NCBI GenBank assembly: GCA_914767715.1
Contig: OU612073.1
Span: 19,964,001-20,028,000, forward strand
Length of the DNA stretch: 64,000 nt
Reading direction: 5' to 3'
DNA from: Membranipora membranacea
Lineage: Eukaryota > Bryozoa > Gymnolaemata > Cheilostomatida > Membraniporidae
In this document: piece after piece, positions 36,284 through 47,211 of the stretch
Layout: each line of letters begins with the position of its first letter
Numbering within the stretch: the first letter of the stretch is position 1
Position numbers and translations under genes: made by a program
Notes under the pieces: model-generated
Seen by the model: the letters and a program-made list of their open reading frames with translations, nothing else
Told to the model about the DNA's origin: nothing
The model's database searches: none

Positions 36284-36986
36284 AGATTTGCAACTCAAAA
36301 TATAAGGGAACTGGTGAACATAGATATACATAGCCACCAACATCACTTTGCTACTGAGAGATCTTTTTAGTAGTACATATCATATTCAACCAAAAAAAGT
36401 TGTTGCCTATCCTCTTTTGTGACAGTTTTGTGTCACTACCGAATGCACCACAATAATATGTCAATAAAGGGTCACAGATCAGAGAGCATGAAAAATACAA
36501 TTTTTTACAAATATGGTGTTTGAGTTTGCTTTTTTAACTCCCATTCTTTCAAAGACATTTCAAATACACATTTGACATTATACTCGCTCTTATTATGATA
36601 GACATGTCACCATTTACTATTTTGGGCGGTAAAAATAAAGTGGATATCAATAAAAAAAAACTCAAAACCTCTTCAAGGTCTGGGCCGCAATGTATTTATA
36701 ATTGACTAATCTGAAGCAAAATATGTTGCACTCTGTGTATAACATATGAGGAGAACAGCTTTGTGTCATCTCCCCTCAGTAAAATGTTCTGTTTAATGTA
36801 GAAAAGTACAGTGATATTGTTACGATATGCTGCACAAAATATTTCTTCACTATCATAGAACTCGGGGCTGTCAACAACTCTAGTTTCCAACGATTCGATT
36901 GCCCCAGTGTTTTAGTCCTTTTTTTTCTAAACTTGGCACATGTTTTATATCAATGAAATGAATTAATAAAAGACAAAATTCACTTC
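36284..36986. other. 3' flank of pseudogene C, nothing seen
   Basis: AT-rich non-coding sequence; no gene, RNA or repeat recognised. Confidence 0.4.
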
Positions 36987-37335
36987 CTAGTCATCACAAT
37001 TAGCAGAAGTTCCTGGGCCACAGTCCAATACCAGATCAGCACGCAGCTCCTCAACAAATATGTGAAATGAAGATTTCCAGCCAGTGTGAGCATTTGTTGG
37101 GGAGAAGCCTTCGCAAGCACCAACAGCGTATACAATAGTATGAGATCCTTTACTTATACCATGACACATCCCACTCACTGTAAAATAGCATCAAGGGCAG
37201 TGTTTAAAATGACTCAATCCTAGTGTTGTATTCAGGGTCGAGTCAACATGTCAGGTTTCGGGTTTCTGTGGTCGGGTCATGTTAGGGTCAAGTCGGGTCA
37301 GAGGTCTACATCCTTACGGGCCTCAGTGATGGGCA

Positions 37336-37412
37336 AAATACTGCTTGCACCTGGACTGAACCTGAGACCTAGAGCACTACAGTCCATGATCATAACCACT
37401 ATGCTATGGATT
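37336..37412 (-). mobile_element. tRNA-like SINE fragment, family 2
   Basis: On the minus strand TAGCATAGTGGTTATGATCA (A-box-like) is followed after about 35 bases by the B-box GGTTCAGTCC. Flanking sequence does not close into a tRNA acceptor stem, so this is a tRNA-derived SINE head rather than a tRNA gene. Confidence 0.5.
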
Positions 37413-39129
37413 TTAGGTGATGATCTCGGAAGCACAGACTATAAGATGAGTTCATTATGTCTAGATGATATATTACAAACTGAATCAAACTTAACATGTA
37501 CTATTAGCTAATTGCACTAGTGATTAGTGCATGAATATCCATCATTCTTTTAAATTGTGATATCTGAAGACAGTGTAGGAGTAGGACATCGACTTATGAA
37601 GTCGTAATGTGAATCCATTTCATGTGCTCTTTTCGACTCGACCGACTCGTACCTGAATTTAGGGAAATTTCAGTGGCTCGGCTCATTTTCATTTTTGCTG
37701 GCTCAATACAACACTACTCAATCCCAAGGCACATGACACTCACCAAGGATACACTCAATTGTGATTTCTATTGTTTAATCCATTGTTATTTTGAGGCAAC
37801 TCCTGTATCAAGAGACGACATCTTCAAACCCTTTGTGTACTGGTCTCATCGAGACAAGTATAAGGCAACTGATATTTTTACTTCAGTAGAGTGAGTGAGT
37901 ATTTATATGCGTGGTCTTATGTGTCATTCATGACGTGATCAGCAAATAGAAATGATGTAATTTATTATATGTATATATATATATAGGCTGTAGACTGCGG
38001 AGTGAGTACTGAAAAAGATTTTATTTTCCACTGTAATTACCTTGCAAAGGAGAATTCATTTTGCTCATGTAGTTAAAGAAAGATAATCCCTCTATGGTAC
38101 CTAGGTCACTACATTCGTAACCATCCTTCTTGAAATACCTTTAAAAAATCCATAGCATGCTGGTGATCTTATTGGTAATAAGCTGGTGTCTAAATTGGCT
38201 ATACCCCTAACAAAAACCATACCAACACACAAGGTTATAAAATTAGAGGCTTCAATACAATGCATCATTGCTACTAAACCCTTGTAACGGTGCCCACAAT
38301 TAAGAGCCTCACCTTCGCTGGATATAATTTTATATAATGAATGGCTGCATGTTCTGTCAAGGTTTAGTTTTTTGGTCTATGGATAATACCAATGTGTACT
38401 GGCTTGACTCTTAATTAAAAATAATGAGAGTATTACCATCTGCCACATTTGCTGTAACTGCCATGATATATAGTCCTGTGATCGCCGTTAGATGTGAGCC
38501 TTAGTCCCGTATCTGTGTACTCTTTCACGTATGTGACTGACGGTAAATCCCCGCCATCTACGGCCTCATTGATGTCATACCTACCGCTGCCAGTGCTCTA
38601 TGTTTGCATGCATATGCTTGTACATCTGCATGTCTGGGCCAAACACTAAAAACAAAGTATTTTTATGATAGCTAGTCAACTTTCATTGTGAAGGAGCTGT
38701 CTGATTTAAACAACGCACATCTCCTCAGTCATTACGATAACATAAATCTCGGAAATGGTACAAATACTGTGTGGAAAACTCAGGAGCGCACATATGTGGC
38801 TAAGCCATGCTTCTAAGAAGATGATTATTATGTTGTTGACAAGAAAACCCGGGACGCCAGAGTTTAGGTCAGTTGGAGGACTCAAAGTTTGTTATTTAAC
38901 CCAAGGTTAAGGTTACTAGTGGCCATTATGAGAGCTAAAGCAGCTAATTGACCCTCAAAAAGGACTAGATTAAACTGAAATATTTGTTTTCGCTTGCAAC
39001 AAATTTTCATAATCAATGATGAGATCGGAAGAATCAATATCCCTCACATGGCTTATCTGGCCTTAGGAGTGGTAAAAGCCGAAGGGTGCAGGGGCCTGGA
39101 ACAATCAACCTTGAAAGCTCTCCCAATGA

Positions 39130-39213
39130 GACTCAAAACCACAACTCCTGCAGCAACGATTGCCCGGCAATGAATAGCAAGCGGGCCATCCAACTGCGCC
39201 ATCTGCCCATCCC
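39130..39213 (-). mobile_element. tRNA-like SINE fragment, family 3
   Basis: On the minus strand GATGGCGCAGTTGGATGGCC resembles a Pol III A-box and GGTTTTGAGTCTC a degenerate B-box at tRNA spacing. It lies in intron 11 of pseudogene C. Confidence 0.4.
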
Positions 39214-39867
39214 AAAATAATGGGCTGATGGAACTAATAAGCCAGCCTGCAATTCACTGCTCAGAGTTGTGTTCTCTCATCCAACAGCACAGTCCTACTT
39301 ACAGGCATCCGCTTTCTTGTCGGTTATTACTTCCGTGACATGAAGTCTGGATGATGAGTTAAACCCTCCTGATATGAACCTTGCAGGTGTGTTAAAGGTC
39401 TCAAACAGTTACCAACATTTAATTTGATACTATAAACTCTGGCAATCAGGCTGTTACCACACATCCCTTCAACTACAACAACACCAGCCAGGTAAGTTTC
39501 ACACTGTGGGTGATCACGATGGTCTGTTTCTTAATTCAAGATGCTGTTACTTTGATATACTTTTCTCAATTTAGTTGGATCATTCTTGTATCAGCTCTGA
39601 ATATATTATCAGGTTGTAACATGTAGACATGCAGATTTAAAACAAGAGGTTCTCTATTTTCAATATTAAATGTTTAGGTTTGAAGATGTTTCCTACTTGT
39701 TCTGACCCTCCTGTGATGCCTGTGATGTCGCCAATAGGCCCAGTGATCAGGTGAGCCTAGAAATATTATATCATCTGCCTGTGGGTCACACTCTGTTCCA
39801 TTTATAGAAATAAACCTACAATATAATATTTCTAAAACAGTATTTGTAGTGTACAGGCAAACTCCAT

Positions 39868-39926
39868 CACAAGGAGTTATCTTCAACTGCAGAACAAGGA
39901 GTTATCTTCAACTGCAGAACAAGGAC
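39868..39926. repeat. 25-bp tandem repeat, about 2.3 copies
   Basis: The unit AAGGAGTTATCTTCAACTGC plus AGAAC is present twice in full and then partially. It lies just upstream of exon 10 of pseudogene C. Confidence 0.85.
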
Positions 39927-40320
39927 TATCTGCAGTTAACTCTTAACAACAAATCAGGTTGCAGGATATCGCAACATGTTAATCTTCCTTTCTTTTATGT
40001 TCCTGGCCACTTTTCGCATGTGTACCAATCAATTCAGGTTGGTCGTATCACAGAGTCAATATGCAAGCAGTGTGGTTCCTGGCTTTAAAGTATTAATTTT
40101 TATAGAGCAGATAAATGAAACTATGACATCAGTGTTTACATTGTTAACTAGGGTGAGCTAAATGTCTCTGTGACCTCTTGATAAAAAAGAGCATGAGTTA
40201 TATACAGAATTAATGTTAGAATGTCTAACTCTAATGACATTGTATTACAACTGTAAGCAGCTCATGTATTGTGTATTGTTTAGCGACGATTCTCCTACTT
40301 GAAAGTTTAGCCTCACTCTA

Positions 40321-40351
40321 GCCTGTCTTGACAAAGCTTGTCAAGACAGGC
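40321..40351. mobile_element. 31-bp palindromic micro-element
   Basis: Perfect inverted arms of 14 bp, GCCTGTCTTGACAA and its complement, around a 3-base centre. A related half (AAAGCTTGTCAAGACAG) occurs near 11105, so this is a dispersed sequence rather than a local hairpin. It may be the minimal tips of a DNA transposon of another family. Confidence 0.6.
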
Positions 40352-42763
40352 TATCGCCTGATGTGATTACTACTGTCCAGCTTTGCGGAATAAAAAAAAC
40401 TTAATTTCTATCAATGACTTTCTTCCCATTCTTAATTCTGGTAGGAAGAATTTTACTGCCGACCTTCCATTACACTTACACTTATGCATTTATCTCTTGC
40501 TGGCCATCTCTGTTTTTGTCTAACATGCCATTTATCATTTTTGCCTTCCTGTGCAATCACTCTCGCCACTAGACCAGGCAGGATCATATCTACCATAACC
40601 CCTTCACACCCCAACACTGCGTTAAACTCAACAAATATTAACTTTATCATTTATAATACAAAGATAAAAAATGATGGTGGCTTTCCCATCCCTTCACTCA
40701 CCATCGACCGCAGTAAATTGACTCAGAGCTCTGTACTACTTGAGCTATCAATGCATTGTACTTTATCCTCAAACTTGTATCTGATTCTGTCTTTGTATAG
40801 AGTACAGACTGAAAGTAAAACCATAAATAGTGGATGTCGGCTAAATTGCAGGAGAAATTAATATAATCACTGGGAATATTTTTATCAACTTGCTGTTGAC
40901 AAGTGTGGATTCCTTGAATTCAAAGTAAACACTTTTAAGATATCATCTTTGCTATTGCTTGGTGGGCTGCGGAAACTTTGATGGCAAGAATTTTGCTAGC
41001 CACTGCGGAAAATAGAAATGCCGAGTGAATCTTGATTGTTTTAATTGAAAATAACACATTATAAAGGAGAAGCATACAGTTATTATAACTGCCTCTGCCA
41101 CTCCCAGTTTTCATGGGTTTTTCAACCCCCTCCCTATTTCCCTTCTTCTTCCTTTTTTCCAGCTTTCTTCGCCCAGAAAAAATTTAAAGCTTCTTTCTAC
41201 CAAGGAAACTATGTATTCCTACCCTCACAGTACATCTATGTATTTACTTTACCATAACTGCTTGTATATAGATATTATATCCTCGCCTGGTCTAACACTA
41301 TTTTTTGGGCTGTCTCTCCTCGTTCGGATAAAGTACAATTATACCATTTGTAAAATCAGGCAAAAAGATGCAATTTATAATATGAACGCTCAAGCTTTAG
41401 CTTGGAAATATGACAAACGAGGGCTGGAGTACCACCCTGCGTCCTGCAATACTCCTGGGCGGGAGTTCGTCCGTGGAGACCTCCTTAATTCTAGGTCTGC
41501 TTACTTGTCATGTATGGATGGGAGAGAAAAACTGGAATTGGCCTTTTAACTAATTTCCTATTGAAACAAAGGGTCAAAGGGACAAAACAGTCACTAAAAA
41601 TTTGATATTGAAACAGGATTTCTAATCGGCATGTCTGAAGATGGTCGTGGATGTATGTGGCCAGTTCTTTCACCACAGGAGGTCCAGTACACATACCTTC
41701 ACCAAACGATTCTCGATGCTGGCATAACCTTTTCTTCATTCCAGGTATAATACTGGTAGTTGAAGGCGATCGAAGAAGGACAACTCTTTGCAGCATCAAC
41801 TGAAAGAATTGACATAACAGTCACTTGACACAATTATTCTTTTTTCCAGATCAAGAACATCAGTATTAAAACCTACAAAAATCACACATCAAGATTGAAA
41901 GCCGTTCAGATTGACTTGGATTGCCTACAAAGTGGCTTTAAAAATTTGGATATTTCACCAAAATGATTAAAGCTAAAGTGCCCTTTGTAACACCAAAGGA
42001 TCTGGTTTTGATAAAGACAATATTCGTGTGGGGAATGAGTAGAGATGCATTGACGCTAAGAAAATGAAATACTGCTGGAAGAAAAGATGCCACATACAAC
42101 ACTGGTATGAAATAAAGCTTAGGATAAAATAGTCCACCTATGGGTGTTGACCAGATAAAAAGCCTCAGTACAGGTATATATGGTTCAACTTGATATCAAA
42201 CACACATACTTGTCGCAACAGTGACTGGCACTATCTCCATGATAAGAAAAGTCCTGGCAGTGTTCCAGCCAGCGCTGCCATCAGTAGTACCGTAACCATC
42301 ACAGGGACTGATCACCGACTCGACAACAACATTTCCAGCAGCTAATCCCCAGCAGACACCGTCAACTGTCAGAAGACTGTACTAAAACGGTGTAAGTAAA
42401 ACTAACATCAGGTAATAATGGCCTGGGAATAATGAAACTCATCACCCTGCCTATCGAGAGGACAGCCCCAGAAGTGCCTGTAAAAGTCTGGAGCAGCATT
42501 TAAAGACTGTGGTGATCTGGAGGATTCACATCATCACCATAACCAAAAAACAAAAGAATCAGCCTATGTTTTTCCTATACCCCGCTCTATAAAGGGTACC
42601 TAACTGGAGAGAGGCACATAGAGCCACATAACTGAACAAGTTAACCATGCCATGGTGCACGCTTCTGGTATTTGCAGGTTAATTGGAAAACTTTCCATTG
42701 AATATTATATGAGGATTAAATTGCAGCTGCTTTTGCTACAGTGGCCTGTTGTTGCTGTGGGAG

Positions 42764-43255
42764 TTAAAGTGTCTAGGAAAGCATAAAACAACCAATTTTC
42801 TCTCATAGCAATGGAAAAAAAAACTAAATGTACTTGCACAAGGACATTATTGAATGATATAATCGATTTCAAAGTGCAAAATCTAGGGTCTAGAAGGGTC
42901 TAGAGTATGTTTTCTCCCCTCTTACAGATTATCCTTAAAATATATATGCCTAGTCCTACTTTGACCAATTTCTGATTGTGATCATTTCTGATGTAAATAT
43001 AGCATCCTGGTAACTGGGTTAGCAAACCAGGGCTATGCTAACTGTTATACTGTTAGTGCATCATCATTTTAGTTTTATTCTGTAACAGGGGAGATAACAT
43101 GCTCTAGACCCTTCCAGACCCTGGGTTTTCGCACTTTGAAAACAGTTTTATCATTCAATAATGTCCGTATGAGAGAAAATTTAATTTTTTTGTACAATGC
43201 TATGAGAATGCTTTGATATGAACAGTGGTTGTCTTTTGCTTTCCTAAACACTTAA
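42764..43255. mobile_element. TTAA-flanked foldback element, about 490 bp
   Basis: The arms are inverted repeats of roughly 200 bp. The left (42764 on) has TTAAAGTGTCTAGGAAAGC, GGACATTATTGAATGAT and AGGGTCTAGAAGGGTCTAGA. The right has the complements and ends at TTAA, 43252-43255. TTAA boundaries suggest piggyBac-type insertion. It occupies the place where exons 3-6 of gene C are missing. Confidence 0.7.
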
Positions 43256-43291
43256 ATGATAGAATTGTATTATCAAGTTATTGATCATGCC

Positions 43292-44658
43292 TTAAGGTTA
43301 TGATACCAGCGTTGACCGATTTGGACATTTTATACATCGCTGGAAAGCTGTCGAGCTACTGATCGTTAATAGCTCATCAAAAATGTCATTGGATGACGTT
43401 GTGTCATTTTATCGGAGAAATGAGGCCGAAAAGGCTGTTTTTAGCAAAGTGGATGGCTGCGCGAACTTGATTGCTAGAAATTTCAAAACAGATTATATTT
43501 TTTCTAAGAGGCATAGTTCATCCTAAATTTTGGTCGAAAATAATATTTGATGAGCCCAAAGTGGCTTTTCACGTCACGTCATATTGCATGTGCTTTTTTA
43601 AATTTGATGATATAATGTGAAATTTTAAGCGCCAATTTGAGACAGTTCAATTAAACAAGAGCCAATTTTTTTGCTTTTTCCACTGAATTGCTGTTTAAAT
43701 GACACACACCCCAAATTTTAGCAATATAACAAATTTATCAAGATCAGCATAGATCATCAAAGGTAGATACATTTTGCGTCATTTTTCCCTAACGTCAAAC
43801 ATGCTGTCAAAAGGTCCAGCACTAAGGCAAGACAAATTTTTTTTGAAAATTCTCACATACGAAGCCGCTTTGATCAAGCATAGTCAAAATAGGAAATGAC
43901 AACAGAATATGGTTCTACGTATTAGTTTTCTCCAAATTGCGCGCAACAAAATACCAAAACAGCCAATTTAAGGGGCTTTTTAAGGTGTTTTTGGGCATTC
44001 TGTGCTGCGCAATTCGGGGAAAACTGACATGTAGTGCCATATTCTGTTGGAATTTCCTGTTTGTACTATGCATAATCAAAGCGGCTTCGTATGTGAGAAT
44101 ATTAAAAAAAAAATTGTCTGGCCTTAGTGCTGGTCCTTTTGACAGCATGTTTGACGTTATAGAAAAATGACGCAAAATGTATCCACCTTTGATGGTCTAA
44201 TCTGATCTTGATAAATTTTTCATACTGCTGAAATTTCTGGTGTGTGTCATTTAAACATCAATCCAGCGAAAAACAGCAAACTATTTGGCTCTCATTTATT
44301 TGAACTGTCTCAAATGGCTGCTTAAAATTTCGCATTAAATCATCAAATTCAAAAATCCACAAGCATTATGATGTGAGGTAAAAAGCCACTTTGAGCGCAT
44401 CAAATATTTGTTTCAACCAATAATTAGGATTAACTATGTCTCTAAGAATAAATATAACCTACTTTGAAATTTCTAGCAATCAATTTAACTCAGCCATCCA
44501 CTTTGCTAAAAACAGCCTTTTCGGCCTCATTTCTCCGATAAAATGACGCAACGTCATCCAATCACAATTTTGATGAGCTATTAGCGATCAGTAGCTAAGC
44601 AGCTTTCCAACGGTATATAAAATGTCCAAATCGGTCAACGCTGGTATCATAACCTTAA
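43292..44658. mobile_element. TTAA-flanked 1.37-kb near-palindrome
   Basis: Starts TTAAGGTTATGATACCAGCG (43292) and ends with its exact complement (CGCTGGTATCATAACCTTAA, 44658). The arms are about 670 bp each, with only scattered mismatches and a centre near 43975. Long complementary words include AAACAGCCTTTTCGGCCTCA and GAAGCCGCTTTGATCA-type blocks. Open frames inside are mirror images and not coding. TTAA at both ends is the piggyBac target signature, but the terminal sequence is not one I can assign. Confidence 0.8.
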
Positions 44659-46359
44659 TGCTAGAGTAGTTCCAACTTATTTTTAGACGAAGTACACAAC
44701 GCTTAAATAGTGGAGGTATCCCCGAAACCCTAACAGCAGACCCATCTATCTTCTTTGCTTCCAATTATCCCCATTATAACAGACAAAAGCCAAACTTAGC
44801 AATGTTTCAAGCATAGACTCAGTGAATGGATTTGAGGCTTTACGAACATGGTACAAGCAACATACCGGACACAAGGCTTGTTTGGGTCCACTTCCAATGG
44901 TGAGGGAATCAGCATAGATTTATACCAGTGGGCGGTTGATTGAACAGAACCAACTATTTGGGGAAGTTGTGCATCCAATCCTTTTCATGCAGTAAGTCAC
45001 ACATTGTAATATGGATATATCTATTTTATTCTTAGGCTGAGAAGAACAAAATATCTGTATAGTTTAGTGCTCTGGCAGTGGACAGTGGATGTTGTTACGG
45101 TTTATCAGCACCAACATAAAAAATACAGTAGATGCCATAAACTACTCAGGAATAACAGATACTTACCTTTACGGTCTCTGTAAGCAGATGTACAATTGGA
45201 GGGGAAATTACTCCTACATTTCTCCAGACATTCTATATCTGTCCTCGTATACTGTGAGTCAGTAATGAGAGAATTACTGTCCAATACACATGAAGCTTCA
45301 CTGCTGGCCTTCAGTCCACAAGTAGGAAACTCTGAAGTAAATAACATGAACCAGGTCTAAGCTGAGGTTGTTGGAGACTTGTTAACTTTGTTTAAGTAAG
45401 AAAATAAGTTCCCGATGCAGTGCTAGTGCTCGACTGGATTTGTCGAACATTGTACGGAAGCATCGACATGATCAATGCTCATGAAAATTTGTAAAACTGG
45501 ATATAGAGCCTAGCCCAGAGACTAAAGGTAGAGGCAGTTGGTCAACAGAAAATATCCGAAGGTACATAATTTGATAGCTGACGAGATACTGAATTATAAA
45601 AGCTCAACAAAAATCTGATTTTATGAGGTACCATTATCTTTTACCAGGTTGAAAAGCTTGTACTTATCAAAGTGTATTGCGGAGTTAAGTTATGGCAAAA
45701 AAATTTTCAATTATGTTTGTAATTATAAAAGTTACACCGCTGAATTATATGTATGATTTTGAGCAGATCGTAGGCACAGGATCAAAAGATTTCAAAATGT
45801 TTTCCCCATTATTACATTGAGAATGTTGTACACACTAACTTTAAAACATTTATCGTATATCATTATCACCAAAGACAGTCAAAGGCAAATATTTTTTACT
45901 CATTTTATCATGACCTAAAACAAGGTTTCAAAAGGACAATTATTGTGGCCATACTTTCTTTGTAAAACATCATCATCTCCAGTCGTTACAATATCCATTA
46001 TTCATATAAAATGGTCAACGATCCCGATAATAACAGGATTAAATTGATGGTTTTTAGCCAAATATAATATATAAAGGTAGGACTAGATAGCCTTTTTGCA
46101 TCCCAACATTGTCGATTTTTTTTTCATAGTATTCAAAAAATGAATATGATTTTTATCCAACTAAATGAATTAACAACACCTGAAACAACAGATTTGTGTT
46201 CCTGAAATGGGTTGTGGTTGAAAGAGACTCACCTAAGACACTCAAGAGGGAGAAGGCCCCGAGCTGCATAACAAAAACTACAGCATATTACCCATATCCA
46301 TCTTAGACAATACATCTCTGAAGTTAATTGGCAGAGTAACTACTCAAAGTCATCCGACT

Positions 46360-46690
46360 CTGAAAAAGATTTATAAAAAATATATTCTGGTAGTCCCACA
46401 ACAAGTAGACGAATTCCTCCATTTTCACACCTCCCATTTCAACTCCGTTTATGCGTTCTGAAAATCATTTTTACATACACCGTAAGAAAACGATTTCAAC
46501 GACGTGCCTGCTGTGTGAATACAGGAATGTATTGAATGTTATGGTTTAATCAAAATTCACTCTACCGCAGAATCAATTGGCTATAAAACTCACCTCTGAT
46601 GCAGATATAACACTCTCACAGAATTGAACACTGAAAGTGTATTGTAAATATCAGCAGAAGGCTTGAAGGAACAGATATCCTATATTTTAT
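46360..46690 (-). other. 5' region of pseudogene C
   Basis: A donor (CAGAG|GTGAGTTTT, minus strand) ending at 46594 occupies the same relative place as the non-coding first-exon donors of genes A and B. Only about 870 bp separate the start exon of C from the stop codon of D. Confidence 0.35.
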
Positions 46691-46692
46691 AG

Positions 46693-47211
46693 TATCAAAT
46701 ATGAATATATTGATTTGTCAAAACAAAAGATACAACAAAAACAAATAACTGATGATGAGTAGTGATAATAGTCATGTATAATACCAACTTAGAGCAAGAT
46801 GTCGAATGATCAAAATCAAAGGCGGCTACTCTAAACGAGTCTGTCTGTGATGGCAAACAATAGTGCCCAGGTGGATTGCAGATTAATGGTAAATAAGTCA
46901 AATAAAAATGGCTAATAGGATGTTGAGGATCATTTAGGCAAGCTTCGTCAACACACTGAGAAAGTATATATAAAGTATATATACATGCATATATGTATAC
47001 AGTCAAGGAATCCAAGGGTTAGAACTCCCACACAAAAATTGATAACCTGATCTCTCGAAGGATAATGATAGAAATATAATATAGAAGTCACTCATAGTTC
47101 TCTATGTCTCTCGTCTCAGAATTCAAACCGTTTTTATGCAGTTCGTCTCAGATGGTGCCATGATTTTATGTGGCTTGTGTGTGAATGATATGTCCTATTA
47201 CAATTTGCCTT
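46693..47211 (-). repeat. 3' flank of gene D, duplicated downstream of gene E
   Basis: Aligns with 60957-61506. Shared words include CAAATATGAATATATTGATT, GATGATGAGTAGTGATAATA and GGCGGCTACTCTAAA. The genes and their 3' flanks were therefore copied together. The left limit near 46693 / 60957 marks one edge of the duplicated block. Confidence 0.75.

Larger units (their letters stand above)
36987..46359 (-). pseudogene. Pseudogene C: decayed CTHRC1-like three-domain gene
   Basis: Ten of the 14 exons remain: 46233-46359 (1), 45167-45331 (2), 42210-42365 (7), 41697-41799 (8), 40702-40808 (9), 39697-39815 (10), 39303-39472 (11), 38437-38645 (12), 38041-38138 (13), 36987-37177 (14, stop 36987-36989). 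Exons 3-6 (489 bp in the paralogs) are absent; joining 2 to 7 would itself keep phase. Against the 113, 171 and 205 bp of its paralogs, exon 8 has lost 10 bp, exon 11 has lost 1 bp and exon 12 has gained 4 bp with an in-frame TAG. The frame cannot be restored. Exon 10 has three extra codons, and the start exon is shifted so that only a short MQLGAFSLL start stays in phase. The splice sites of the surviving exons are still GT-AG, so the loss looks recent. It remains recognisable as a CTHRC1-like family member. Confidence 0.85.

Noticed and set aside
43915-44175. Overlapping ORFs on both strands near 44.0 kb
   Set aside because: They lie at the centre of the 1.37-kb palindrome and are mirror images of each other, so they are not independent coding evidence.
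36987-46359. Gene C as a functional shorter isoform
   Set aside because: Loss of exons 3-6 alone would keep frame, but the separate indels in exons 8, 11 and 12 cannot be reconciled with an open frame.
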